Made by a program: the position numbers and the translations under genes. This document shows, piece after piece, positions 36,137 through 45,536 of a DNA stretch of 64,000 bases. The notes below the pieces were generated by a model that was not told where the DNA came from, searched no databases, and was given only the letters and a program-made list of their open reading frames with translations. Origin of the DNA: Meira nashicola. Its lineage: Eukaryota; Basidiomycota; Exobasidiomycetes; Exobasidiales; Brachybasidiaceae. The stretch lies in the NCBI GenBank assembly GCA_001600355.1, contig BCJU01000005.1:404099-468098 (forward strand), read 5' to 3'. Position 1 is the first letter of the stretch; every line of letters starts with the position of its first letter.

Positions 36137-38608
36137 TTAATGATCTAAAGGGATAAAGGACCATGCTGTACCAAAACTTGCAACGAAAAATGTGATTACC
36201 AAGATGGTACAATCCATTATAATTTGCCTCTTTGTCATTTCATGTCGGAATAATCGTAATTTTGCCAAAAGCGGTCCAAAAATACACGTAACACATGCTA
36301 AAAATGCACCTAAAAATGCCATCACTTTCTCAAATCCAGGTAAAATGATAGCTGTTAATCCAATCGCAATCGTGATCAGGACTTGAACTCCAATTCGTGT
36401 TCCCAATCGTGTCGATTTTGACCAATTTGCTGTTCTTTGTGCTGCTCGCAAAGTGATAGTAGAGCCCATCAAAGGGCTTTCTTCGTGCCCACCAGTAGTA
36501 TTGTGTACATCTTCTTGTTGACCTTCCACCTCCTCGTGTTCGACAGCATTATTTTGTTTTGTAGGAACACCACCATTTGTGAGTGTTGTTTCATTTTCCG
36601 TTTGTGTGACATCGAGAGAAGCATTACCAACAATCTTTGGAGAGTCAGATGCAAAATTGGGTGCTTGAGATGCTTCGACTCCCAAAACCAATTCAACTGT
36701 CGTAACCAATGGTCTTGCTGCCAAAGCAAATTTGGACAAAGGATTAATGATAATAAGCCAAATTGCAACTTTGTTCAAAATTCGTGGATATCCGATTGTT
36801 TGAGAAAGATCCCGTGTAATTTCATCTGATACCATTCGTCCGAACATCAAATATCCAATCAATCCCATTCCAAGATAGATCACAGTTGCGGCAATGTAGG
36901 CCCAATCCAACATTTGACAAAATTGTCTTGGATTTCGCATATCCTTGAATAAACTCGGAATGATCGGATGACTACTAAACCCACTCATGATCAAACCAAA
37001 GCTAAGCGGGAAACGCATCCATTGTGGTCCAAGATCAGTTTGCATCGGTTGCCACAGAGAACCAGGAGATGTCTTTTTGATCAATCCATCTGAAAGGACA
37101 ACGATAAATAATGTCACAACACTAACAATTCCCACAACCGAGATCGGGCTTAAAAAACGTAAAGGTAAGAACATCGTTGGTAGAACTATGAGGACTCCAA
37201 TCGCTTTGTATGCAGCTGGTGACCATGTTGCTAGCTCTGAGATGAATTTTGATGGATGTCCTTCTTTGCTAGTCGAGAGTATCAAAGCATGCAAGCTATC
37301 GCCAAACAAGATCACCAATGCCGTTGAAACCGCCCAAAGCTCCAGACAGAAGAAGAAGCTTACCAGAATTCGAGCTCGAGATCCAAATGCAAAATTTCCG
37401 ATATCGGCATATGTCCGTAGTGAAGGTTCAGTAGACATGATATGAGCCAGTACTTTTCCTGTATAGTTTGTCACCAATCCACTCAAAATGAATAAAATAA
37501 TACCGGGAATCATGCCAGCATAACTGATAGCTAGAGGTAATGCTAAAATACCAATTCCAATCAATGCGTTCACCGTATTAAACCAACTTTGCCAAAATGT
37601 GCTTGTTCCATAACCTTGCATGCGATATTTGCCTGACGTAGCACTTACGCCAGAATTGCGGAACCAAGATGGTGTTTTGAGGAACGGTGGTCTTTCTTGA
37701 CCTTGCGCATGTTCTAGCTCTGCACTACTATCAACAGCAAGATAACGCTTTGAATCTTTCCGCAATAGAGACGTTCGTTCGTTCGTGGTTGAGTCAGATT
37801 GTCTTTTGTTCATGTTTGAGCGAATAGAGCGAAGGATAGGGAGCGAGCCTTGTTCTTGACCGTCCTTATCTGGTTTATTGGAAGATGAATATCGTAATTG
37901 TGAAGATCCAGGTCTACTTAAGCCAACGCGCTTTGGACTTCTGCTTCTACTCCTACTTCTTTCGTCTTCTTCGTTACTGTCGTCAGTGATTCGTTTGATA
38001 TTTCTGTTTGTCGTCCTTGTATTATTCTCTAACCTCCTTTCCGTAGTCTTTCGAAATCCACGTCTTCCTGGTGAGCTATCTCGGGAACCTCTTCTTTCTC
38101 TTCTTCCCAACATGCCCAAATCCTGCTGTCTACCCACTGCATTTGGAGGAAGTTGCTCATCTTGCCATTCCATAGGACCTGCTGGACTTGCTGCTACCAT
38201 ATCATCATATCGTGATCGTCTATATTCATCTTCTTCATATTGACCTTCTTCATCTTCATCACTGTAATCGGATTCATCCTCTTCATCTATACTTGCTTCA
38301 TCCATTGATGAATCTATTCCACCATTTGCATTAGATGGACCTGCCCAATGACGATCAACAAAGGAAGGAGAAGTTGAAATATTATCTCCATAAAAAGCTT
38401 GCGAACGAGAATAAGACCAAACTAAATCTAAACTGCTTCTCCATGGTGCTTGAGTTGTACTTGGTCTTCTACCTTGTTGATTTGTACCTCCTCTACCTGA
38501 AGGTGTGGGTACAGCCCCCGTTCTTCTGTTACTTCCATTTACCCTTTCAACATTTCTCCCTTGATCTCCATTCGGAACCGGTATTCCACCTCTAGCAGAA
38601 GAATTCAT
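36137..38608 (-). CDS. Vacuolar amino-acid transporter (AVT1-type, AAAP family)
   Basis: The ATG at 38608 starts an 823-residue protein. The first about 330 residues are disordered, with acidic repeats (EEDESDYSDEDEEGQYEE) and RSRSRSRSP. Then come about 11 membrane segments: the first has TFWQSWFNTVNALIGIGILA followed by PLA, typical of amino-acid/auxin permeases, and others have SYAGMIPGIILFILSG and GFSSHPIIPSLFKDM. A polar loop of about 80 residues (after LVLGVEASQAP) separates the late segments. Yeast Avt1 moves neutral amino acids into the vacuole with protons; that activity is likely but inferred. Confidence 0.87.
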   Translation of the reverse strand: MNSSARGGIPVPNGDQGRNVERVNGSNRRTGAVPTPSGRGGTNQQGRRPSTTQAPWRSSLDLVWSYSRSQAFYGDNISTSPSFVDRHWAGPSNANGGIDSSMDEASIDEEDESDYSDEDEEGQYEEDEYRRSRYDDMVAASPAGPMEWQDEQLPPNAVGRQQDLGMLGRRERRGSRDSSPGRRGFRKTTERRLENNTRTTNRNIKRITDDSNEEDERSRSRSRSPKRVGLSRPGSSQLRYSSSNKPDKDGQEQGSLPILRSIRSNMNKRQSDSTTNERTSLLRKDSKRYLAVDSSAELEHAQGQERPPFLKTPSWFRNSGVSATSGKYRMQGYGTSTFWQSWFNTVNALIGIGILALPLAISYAGMIPGIILFILSGLVTNYTGKVLAHIMSTEPSLRTYADIGNFAFGSRARILVSFFFCLELWAVSTALVILFGDSLHALILSTSKEGHPSKFISELATWSPAAYKAIGVLIVLPTMFLPLRFLSPISVVGIVSVVTLFIVVLSDGLIKKTSPGSLWQPMQTDLGPQWMRFPLSFGLIMSGFSSHPIIPSLFKDMRNPRQFCQMLDWAYIAATVIYLGMGLIGYLMFGRMVSDEITRDLSQTIGYPRILNKVAIWLIIINPLSKFALAARPLVTTVELVLGVEASQAPNFASDSPKIVGNASLDVTQTENETTLTNGGVPTKQNNAVEHEEVEGQQEDVHNTTGGHEESPLMGSTITLRAAQRTANWSKSTRLGTRIGVQVLITIAIGLTAIILPGFEKVMAFLGAFLACVTCIFGPLLAKLRLFRHEMTKRQIIMDCTILVITFFVASFGTAWSFIPLDH

Positions 38609-39482
38609 TCCCTGTCTCTCCTTCTGTACAATTTCCACCAAAGAGCGAGGAATTTGATGTGATGATGTTAGAATAGGTGCTGATGGATTTTGTTAAAGAG
38701 GGAATTCGTGAATCGCTGGAAAGCAAGACATACTCAACCCCGCTTATTACATGCAAGACTCAGGGTTGTGTGTTGCTTGGAGATTTTTCTGAGGTTTTTT
38801 TTATCTTTTTTTTTTCTTTTCTACAAAACTTTTCTTTGCTGAAAAAAAGCGGGCGGGCGGAGACAGCTGAGGAAATTGACAGAATTGTACGCACACGGAC
38901 ACACGAGCGTGGGTCGCGCCGCGCAGCGCAGCAAACGCCTTATCAGTGCAAGCCTGGGCCGAATTCAAAGAATGGGTGATATTTCTCATCAATAAACGCA
39001 TAATCTGCATAAATTGCTCTGTTCAGTGCCTGCGCGTGACGCTGGGCGCCAAAATCTAGTTTACGCCCTTCTCTCTTGGGACGGCCGAATAGCCGAATGT
39101 ATCTTCAGGCACAAATTGAAATATTCTATTCAGCTACGCTTTTTATGAAAGCGTATCGAATAATGATCGGACAAGTATACGCAATTCTTAGTGACATAAT
39201 AGTTCTATTTCATAAAGTACACAAATTCCCACTTGTCAGCTTGAAAAGGCACATATGTTTTGCTCGAAACATATGTGCCAAGTTCACCTCAATTTTTCTC
39301 GATCAGATGCTGTGTTTTTGCATTTAGTATATTAAGAGGCTGTGTATATTAAGCTACTCTTGATAGATTATATTGCTGAACTATGTGTTGCATCTCAACA
39401 AAAGTTGAATAAAATTTGATTTTCTTACTTGAAAAATTAAACTTTAAAATTCGAAAGCAAACTCTGTTGTAGATTTTAAAAG
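38609..39482. other. Intergenic between transporter and array B
   Basis: A T-rich tract (38787-38822), a GC patch (GCGGGCGGGCGG at 38849-38860, GCGCCGCGCAGCGCAGC at 38917-38933) and the hairpin at 39248 lie here. The last 150 bp before 39483 have AGAGGCTGTG (39330) where the other array genes have GGGGC. No supported gene. Confidence 0.55.
39248..39279. repeat. Perfect inverted repeat
   Basis: GGCACATATGTTT and AAACATATGTGCC are perfect 13-bp arms around the 6-bp loop TGCTCG. Confidence 0.85.
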
Positions 39483-40226
39483 ATGATACATTTTGTGTTG
39501 TCGATTGTTCTGATCATTGTTTCTACTGTGGAGGCAATGGATGTAGATCCTTTTTCCGATATCAAGCAAGCACTAAGTCTATCCAAAGGTTCTATTGAGT
39601 CTCACCCTACAAAATCATCTCAAACGGATGAACCCGAGGTAACTAGTCGTAAAAAGAAATGGATTCCACCACCCGGATATTATAGTAGGGAGAACAGAGA
39701 AAAAAGATTTTATAAAACTTTAAAAAGAAAGAAACCTACATTAGATGAGAATGAAATCCAAGTGAAGGTAAACGAATATCGAAAGAAGTATAAAACTCCG
39801 CCGAATCATTTCAAAAAAGATGTTTTTATAGAAAGACACACGAATAAAATATTGGAACAAGATCCAACAATTCAACATGAAAATGCTAAATCTGAAGCTA
39901 CAGAAAAGTATAACGCTTACTTGAAAAAGGTATTAGAACGAGATGATCATAAGAAAATGAAAAATAAACCAGCAAAAGAACTCGTTGAAAGTATAGATAA
40001 AGATTTAGCCTCGACGATGACTATAAGACTGTCTAACAAAAAGCAAGATTGGATCGAAAGAAGAACAAGATGGCTAAAGAAACGCGATAAAACTTTGTCA
40101 CATTCAGATGCAGCAGCTCAAGCTCAAATGTTATATGCAAAGAAACAAGCAAAAGAAACTGCGAGAAGAAGAGAATTAAATCGTCTAGCTAAGGCCAAGT
40201 CATCTAAACGACCTGATACTATCTAA
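39483..40226 (+). CDS. Secreted basic three-module protein (array B, member 1)
   Basis: The 247-residue product has a signal peptide (about 1-19, ending VEA) and MDVDPFSDI, the array B start after cleavage. Module 1: PPGYYSRENREKRFYKTLKR. Module 2: FKKDVFIERHTNKILEQDP with HENAKSEATEKYNAY. Module 3: QDWIERRTRWLKKR with HSDAAAQAQMLYAKK. Between modules 2 and 3 lies ESIDKDLASTM, invariant in the array. Function is unknown. Confidence 0.83.
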   Translation: MIHFVLSIVLIIVSTVEAMDVDPFSDIKQALSLSKGSIESHPTKSSQTDEPEVTSRKKKWIPPPGYYSRENREKRFYKTLKRKKPTLDENEIQVKVNEYRKKYKTPPNHFKKDVFIERHTNKILEQDPTIQHENAKSEATEKYNAYLKKVLERDDHKKMKNKPAKELVESIDKDLASTMTIRLSNKKQDWIERRTRWLKKRDKTLSHSDAAAQAQMLYAKKQAKETARRRELNRLAKAKSSKRPDTI

Positions 40227-40329
40227 ACACGCAAGCCACGCACTTTTGATATGATGACATTATACTTTGCGTAGCTTACGGCCCGATAATATGTAAATCT
40301 GCACATTTCAGCCATACGCAAAGATTATT

Positions 40330-40334
40330 GGGGC
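40330..40334 (+). promoter_or_regulatory. GGGGC element
   Basis: ATTGGGGCTTGATT, 101 bp before the ATG at 40436. CATACGCAAAG lies just before it. Confidence 0.55.
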
Positions 40335-40435
40335 TTGATTTGTTTTACTCTGACACTTTTTATCTTTTCACTTTTAAATATAAAAGGTCAAACATTGGCC
40401 CCAAACCATCACAATTCCGCGTTCGAGAATATAAA

Positions 40436-41074
40436 ATGATTATTTTACTGGAAAATAAGGCTTTATACTTCATTACGATGATCTTTCTGTTTTGTTTTTT
40501 AAACATTTTAGCAATGGACGAGGACCCATTTGAACATATTCGTAATGAGCTTGGTCTTTCGGGTAAATCAAATCAACCTTCAACTGAACACTTTAAAGAA
40601 CCTATTGGAAAGCCAAAACAGATCCGATTTAAGCAAATTCTACCAAAAAGCTATTATCGAAAAGACGTTTATATCGAAAGAAGGAAAAATACACTTTTAA
40701 ATCGGAATCGAACTATGGATCCTGAAACGGCGCATAAAGCAGCAACAAAGTTATACGAAAGTTATATACAAAAGAAAGTTGATAAAACGCAAGAGAAAAG
40801 AAAGAATTTTAAAAAAGAAAAGGAATTTATGCAGAGTTTTGATAAAGATTTAGCAAAATCAATGCGCCTTCATCCTCCTAATACAGAAGCTTATTGGGTC
40901 GAACAAAGAGTTAAAAGATTACAAAAACAAAATCCTAAATTAACGGATCATGAAGCAAAATCACACGCACATAAACTCTACTCTGAAAAGAATCAGAGAG
41001 ATTTAGCGGTTAAGAGGGCACGATATCACAGACGAAAGGCGAATAAAAAGGATAAAATTAATAAGCAAATGTAG
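40436..41074 (+). CDS. Secreted basic protein (array B, member 2)
   Basis: The frame is open from a TTG at 40328, but the ATG at 40436 (or 40478) fits the signal peptide, which ends with LNILA before MDEDPFEHIRNELGLSG. The 212-residue product lacks module 1 and keeps module 2 (YRKDVYIERRKNTLLNRNRT with DPETAHKAATKLYESY) and module 3 (WVEQRVKRLQKQNPKL with DHEAKSHAHKLYSEK), joined by QSFDKDLAKSM. GGGGC is 101 bp upstream. Function is unknown. Confidence 0.8.
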   Translation: MIILLENKALYFITMIFLFCFLNILAMDEDPFEHIRNELGLSGKSNQPSTEHFKEPIGKPKQIRFKQILPKSYYRKDVYIERRKNTLLNRNRTMDPETAHKAATKLYESYIQKKVDKTQEKRKNFKKEKEFMQSFDKDLAKSMRLHPPNTEAYWVEQRVKRLQKQNPKLTDHEAKSHAHKLYSEKNQRDLAVKRARYHRRKANKKDKINKQM

Positions 41075-41163
41075 CATAGCATATGAAGTTTTAAATGATG
41101 TAATCAAATTTTTCGGACCTGTATGACTTTTTAACAAACATGTATTACCGTTATATTCCACTA

Positions 41164-41169
41164 CGGGGC
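41164..41169 (+). promoter_or_regulatory. CGGGGC element
   Basis: CTACGGGGCGTCG, 113 bp before the ATG at 41283. Confidence 0.55.
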
Positions 41170-41282
41170 GTCGAAAATGACTAAAGTTTGACATGATCTT
41201 GTACCATAAAATTCGAAATTTCATATTTTATTTGATTAATATTTCTTGTTGCTTCTACGATCGCCTCTTATATTACAAGATA

Positions 41283-42020
41283 ATGCTCTTATTCAGTATA
41301 ATTGTCAGTGCCTTTTGTTTTGGTATTTTATCAGCCATGGCAATGGACTCAAACGACAATCGTGGAGAGGTGTCTTCCAATCAACCCCAAAATTCACTTG
41401 TTGCTCATGCACCACAAAATAAACAATCTACCAAAAAGAGAAAATCCATGCCGCCTGGATGGGGTACAGTTGCAGCAAGAGATGCGAGAAGGATTGTTCG
41501 AATAAAAAAAGATAATCCATATTTGACTGAAGAAGAAATAATGAAAAAGGCGCAACAAATCAAATCGAATTATAAAAAGAATCCACCTCATCATTGCAGG
41601 AAAGATGTATTTATTGAAAGGCAAAAAAGAGTTTTATTAAAGAAAGATCCAAATTTAAGTCCTACAACGCTTCAAGAAGCAGCAACAGAGCGATATAATA
41701 TTTATCAAAAAGGTCAAATAGCCAAAACAAAAGCTAGAAGAGAAAAGTTTAAAAAAATTAAAGAAGCAGTAAAAAGCGTTGATAAAGAATTAGCAAGTAT
41801 GATGAGGGTCAATGTTTTAAATACAAAAGAAGCATGGATTGCTAGAAGAGTTAAAAAGGTTCAACGTGAAAATAAAAATATCTCACCCACAGATGCACAG
41901 CAACTCGCTCAAAGTCATTATTTAGAAAAGCTTGAAAAGGATAAATGGGCAAGAAGAATTAGGAATGCAAAATTACGATTAGCCAAGGACGGTAGCGGTA
42001 GTCAATCTGCTACCCATTAA
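41283..42020 (+). CDS. Secreted basic three-module protein (array B, member 3)
   Basis: The ATG at 41283 (not 41193) starts the signal peptide MLLFSIIVSAFCFGILSA before MAMDSNDN. The 245-residue product has module 1 with PPGWGTVAARDARRIVRIKK and LTEEEIMKKAQQIK, module 2 with CRKDVFIERQKRVLLKKDP, and module 3 with EAWIARRVKKVQRENKNI. KSVDKELASMM joins modules 2 and 3. Its best match in the array is the gene at 42250. Function is unknown. Confidence 0.83.
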   Translation: MLLFSIIVSAFCFGILSAMAMDSNDNRGEVSSNQPQNSLVAHAPQNKQSTKKRKSMPPGWGTVAARDARRIVRIKKDNPYLTEEEIMKKAQQIKSNYKKNPPHHCRKDVFIERQKRVLLKKDPNLSPTTLQEAATERYNIYQKGQIAKTKARREKFKKIKEAVKSVDKELASMMRVNVLNTKEAWIARRVKKVQRENKNISPTDAQQLAQSHYLEKLEKDKWARRIRNAKLRLAKDGSGSQSATH

Positions 42021-42133
42021 ATGCTCTTGAGATTAGATATTAGGCAAGATATAGAATGACAGCTACTTTGTTTATTATTATTGTTTTGTATGTCAAGTCA
42101 AGAAAGTGTTTATACACAATTTTTGTCATTTTT

Positions 42134-42138
42134 GGGGC
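42134..42138 (+). promoter_or_regulatory. GGGGC element
   Basis: TTTGGGGCATG, 111 bp before the ATG at 42250. Confidence 0.55.
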
Positions 42139-42249
42139 ATGTCTGAATTGTTTAATAATTACATACTTACAAACTTGAATGTGCTTTTGACGTATAGTTA
42201 AGCGAATTTTTATCTCTAAAATGAACTTTCTTTCGAAGTCCAGCACATA

Positions 42250-42981
42250 ATGGGGTATTTTACATTTATAGCTTCACTTACCTTGTCCGCTGCCTTGATA
42301 ATAAGAGGAATGGATCCTTATGACAATATTCGTAAAGAACTTGGCTTAGAGCAAGAATCAGATAAGCACACTCAAGACAATTATATCAAAAAACCTACTG
42401 AAAAAGGCAAAAGAACAAAATGGAAAGCACCACCAGGATATCATACAGTTAGTGCTCAAAAAGAAAGAGATCTTAAAAGGGTATTAAATGATAACCCACA
42501 TTTCACAGAAGAAGAAGCATTAAACATTGCAAATCAAATTGCTAGTGGTAGATGGAAACCACCAAAAGGTTATTTTAAAGAAGAAGCTTATATTGAAAGA
42601 AAAAAGAGAGAATTTTCAAAAGCAGATCCAACTCCTAGTCCAGAAACAATCTTAAATAGAGCGAATGAAGCTCATAAAAAATTTATTTTATATCAAAGGG
42701 CAAAGCAATCTGAACGACTTGATTCACTTAGAAAAGCTAAAAAGTATATGGAAAGTATTGATAAAGATTTAGCAAAGAATATAAAAGTATACGACTCCAA
42801 CACAAAAGAATCTTGGATTAAAAGAAGAATGAGGGGCTTGCAGAAGAAGAATCCTGATATAAAAGAGTCTGATGCTTATAACAATGCTCGCATGCAATAT
42901 AACCAGAAAACTGCAAGAGAATACAGCGCAAGAAAGAAAAGAAAAGCTGAACTTGCTAAGAACAAACAAGAGAATCAATAA
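42250..42981 (+). CDS. Secreted basic three-module protein (array B, member 4)
   Basis: The 243-residue product has a signal peptide (MGYFTFIASLTLSAALIIRG) followed by MDPYDNIRKELGLEQ. Module 1: PPGYHTVSAQKERDLKRVL with FTEEEALNIANQIA. Module 2: FKEEAYIERKKREFSKADP. Module 3: SWIKRRMRGLQKKNPDIK with SDAYNNARMQYNQK. MESIDKDLAKNI joins modules 2 and 3. It is intronless. Function is unknown. Confidence 0.83.
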   Translation: MGYFTFIASLTLSAALIIRGMDPYDNIRKELGLEQESDKHTQDNYIKKPTEKGKRTKWKAPPGYHTVSAQKERDLKRVLNDNPHFTEEEALNIANQIASGRWKPPKGYFKEEAYIERKKREFSKADPTPSPETILNRANEAHKKFILYQRAKQSERLDSLRKAKKYMESIDKDLAKNIKVYDSNTKESWIKRRMRGLQKKNPDIKESDAYNNARMQYNQKTAREYSARKKRKAELAKNKQENQ

Positions 42982-43092
42982 CGTGTTATCAGAAATCTCT
43001 AGTCCTGCTGGCAAGCTTAAATCGATATTGATGCATTTGTGTACGTATTATACAGTATAAGCGAGTGAAATTAATTTGCATTTTTGACAAAC

Positions 43093-43097
43093 GCCCC
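43093..43097 (+). promoter_or_regulatory. GCCCC element
   Basis: AAACGCCCCTTTC, 88 bp before the ATG at 43186. Confidence 0.55.
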
Positions 43098-43185
43098 TTT
43101 CTTTATGCATTTAGAGCCTTTTTAAAGGCAAAGTCGTTGTACTCTCCGCATTAACATTACCACTCTGAGCAGATCGTGTTCTAGT

Positions 43186-43827
43186 ATGTTGTTATACTTG
43201 ATCAAATGGCCCTTCTTCATTTTTGTGATTATTACACAATTTCAATTAGCTATTAATGCAGGATCATCAAGCGATGGAAGCCAAAGTCCAACCAACTCGC
43301 AAGAAATTCTAGATTCACTAATGGAAGATGTCAACAAAGCAAAATTTGAAAAAGTTGCTACCGCTACGACCAGAAGGAAGACGTATAGAAGACCAAAAGG
43401 ATTTCAAAATAAAGATAAAATGATTGAAAGACATACAGAATTTTTTTTGAAACGTAATCCAAACCTAAAAATTGAAGAAGCGAAATTGATGGCGATTAAA
43501 TCCTATAATACTTATATTGAAAAACAAAGACAAAGATCAAAAATTAAATCTCAAAGACATAAGGAACGTAAAGAATTCATTAATAGCGTTGATCCGGAGC
43601 TTGCAAAATTTACTACAAGAGATCGATCAACTAAAAAAGTTCATTTTATTGCACATAAAGAACAACAAATTAAACAAAAATATCCAGGTATAAGTCATGC
43701 TGATGCTTCAAAAATGGCAATTCAAATGCGTGAAGATTTCGTTCAAAAACGTAGGGCAAGACAAGCAAAAAATAGAGCAGCAAAACGACTGCAACGCCAA
43801 CAGGATTATCAAAAAGGGCAACAATAA
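43186..43827 (+). CDS. Secreted basic protein (array B, member 5)
   Basis: The 213-residue product has a signal peptide to about residue 25 (ending QLAINA) and lacks module 1, like member 2. Module 2: PKGFQNKDKMIERHTEFFLK with EEAKLMAIKSYNTY; module 3: HFIAHKEQQIKQKYPGIS with ADASKMAIQMREDF. NSVDPELAKFT replaces the ESIDKDLA linker. GCCCC is at 43093. It is the most diverged member and ends 75 bp before the convergent bZIP gene. Confidence 0.8.
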   Translation: MLLYLIKWPFFIFVIITQFQLAINAGSSSDGSQSPTNSQEILDSLMEDVNKAKFEKVATATTRRKTYRRPKGFQNKDKMIERHTEFFLKRNPNLKIEEAKLMAIKSYNTYIEKQRQRSKIKSQRHKERKEFINSVDPELAKFTTRDRSTKKVHFIAHKEQQIKQKYPGISHADASKMAIQMREDFVQKRRARQAKNRAAKRLQRQQDYQKGQQ

Positions 43828-43902
43828 GATTTCAATCTCACTATCTTCTATCAGACAAATAAAAATATATTACAGAAGCAAAATAAGAAATGAAAAATAC
43901 AG

Positions 43903-44874
43903 CTATGCTGGATAAGCAATATGTGGTGGTGTTTCAACCTTGATTTGTCCTTGATCATCACATTCAAACAAACCTACACAACATTTATCCGTATCGCCAC
44001 CATTTGCGCGAACGGCAAGTTCCCATAACCTTTGTGCTGATTCTTGATCTGTTGCATGGAGTGGCAATTGATGTTGCTGATCTGATGTTGTATAAGAATT
44101 TTGATTGAAAGCTGAACTGCCGCGGTGCTGATCTTGTTGCTGATGATCTTGTCTGATGACTTGTTGTTCAGATTCATCGTTATCGTTATGAACAGATTGA
44201 AGGTTGTCCAACATTTGCATTCGTGTTTCCGGGTGAAGATCTACAACTTGAAATGATTGTGTAGTTGAGGATTGTGGCGATTGCATAGAAGGCTCAGATG
44301 GCTGGGATACTGCAGAGTTGCGAGAGTCCATACCATTCGGTCCTGCCGAAAGTCGAAGAATGGATGAATCCTGTCGATTAGGTAAAATGGTGCCAAGGCT
44401 CTGATCGTTTTGATTCATATTTCCGTCCGAGGCAGAAGTGGTCGGAATTGGATAATTATAAGAAGAGCTTGACGAATGGGAAAGTTGATCGAATCCTGTT
44501 TGAAAAGACCAATGATCTTGAATATTCTGAATAAGTTCTTCGCCACGTCTAGAAGTGTTTGTAGGCATAGAATTCGTACGGTCGTGAGCTGAATGATGAA
44601 AGCCATTGAAGCCATTTTCGCCGATTCTGTTTATACTTCGATCACTATTCGAAGGATTATATTGTGCAAGCGTACTATAAGAAGATGAAGGTCTTTTGAA
44701 AAGTACTTTTAATCTTTCATTCTCTTTCCTCAAATCAAAATTCTCTCTTTCCAATTTATCGGCGCGATCACGTAAGATTTGTAAATCGTTCGCCTTCCTC
44801 TTTCGAAATGCTCTCGAAATCTCCAATTGACGTGATGGCGGCGCATCAGGATTCTGTCTTCTACCTCGAACCAT
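43903..44874 (-). CDS. bZIP transcription factor with C-terminal cysteine cluster
   Basis: The 323-residue protein has a basic region (SRQLEISRAFRKRKANDLQ, about 14-32) and a short leucine zipper (ILRDRADKLERENFDLRKEN, then ERLKVL). It then has a Gln/Ser/Asn-rich middle and a C-terminal domain with RLWELAVRANGG and DKCCVGLFECDDQG. The basic region is not the standard N-x7-R form. The CC-x5-C cluster recalls the redox or arsenic-sensing cysteines of Yap1/Yap8-class factors. It lies next to the ACR3 gene at 45537, as Yap8 does next to ACR3 in yeast. A role as an arsenic-responsive regulator is inference. Confidence 0.82.
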   Translation of the reverse strand: MVRGRRQNPDAPPSRQLEISRAFRKRKANDLQILRDRADKLERENFDLRKENERLKVLFKRPSSSYSTLAQYNPSNSDRSINRIGENGFNGFHHSAHDRTNSMPTNTSRRGEELIQNIQDHWSFQTGFDQLSHSSSSSYNYPIPTTSASDGNMNQNDQSLGTILPNRQDSSILRLSAGPNGMDSRNSAVSQPSEPSMQSPQSSTTQSFQVVDLHPETRMQMLDNLQSVHNDNDESEQQVIRQDHQQQDQHRGSSAFNQNSYTTSDQQHQLPLHATDQESAQRLWELAVRANGGDTDKCCVGLFECDDQGQIKVETPPHIAYPA

Positions 44875-45536
44875 GATGTGGTGGTATTACGTAATTGTTC
44901 CAAAGAAGGTTTGAAAGTGGTTTCGAATGATATCTCACTGTGGTGGCTAAAAGTGAGAAATGCTTTTGAACGATAGCCGATATAGGCAGATGCTATATCA
45001 AAGGAAAGCGACCATTTGACATTGAACAAAAAAAAAAAGAGGAGTAGCGAGATTCTGATGATGATTGTAATGATATCAGGAATTTTGTTTGACAACATTC
45101 TGTGCATTAACGTCTTCCCTTTCCCCATTCTATTGACAGCCCGCAAGGCGTAAAAGGTCAAATAAAATATAAAATCGCCACTGCGCCTGTCTTTGGACGA
45201 TTAAAGAGCGAAATAAGACCGAGACAGAATTTCGAATTGAAAACAATCTGACCACAATCTGCATTTCCGCTGCTCTCCTACGCGTTTCCGATTTAGCTTG
45301 CCTTTTTTTTTTTTCTTTCTTCAGTGGGAAAACATCCCACAATGAATAATCTCACATTGTGCCTGCAATTTTTTTTCCTAATCTCCGTTTCTATTTAGAT
45401 AGCATCGGAAATAAAGCATCCAATAGAAAGAGATTCTAGAAATTATTCATTTGCCGATTACGCAGCGCATCGGTGAAGCCGTGTACCGTACATATCTCGG
45501 TCGTATTATATGCTTGCTCGGTGTTCATTAAACAGC
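44875..45536. other. Intergenic between bZIP and ACR3 genes
   Basis: The promoter of the bZIP gene and the 3' flank of ACR3. A T-rich tract (45302-45322) and an A-run (45029-45038) are visible. No gene is seen. Confidence 0.5.

Noticed and set aside
39076..39327. 83-codon open frame before array B
   Set aside because: It spans the perfect inverted repeat and has no features of a gene.
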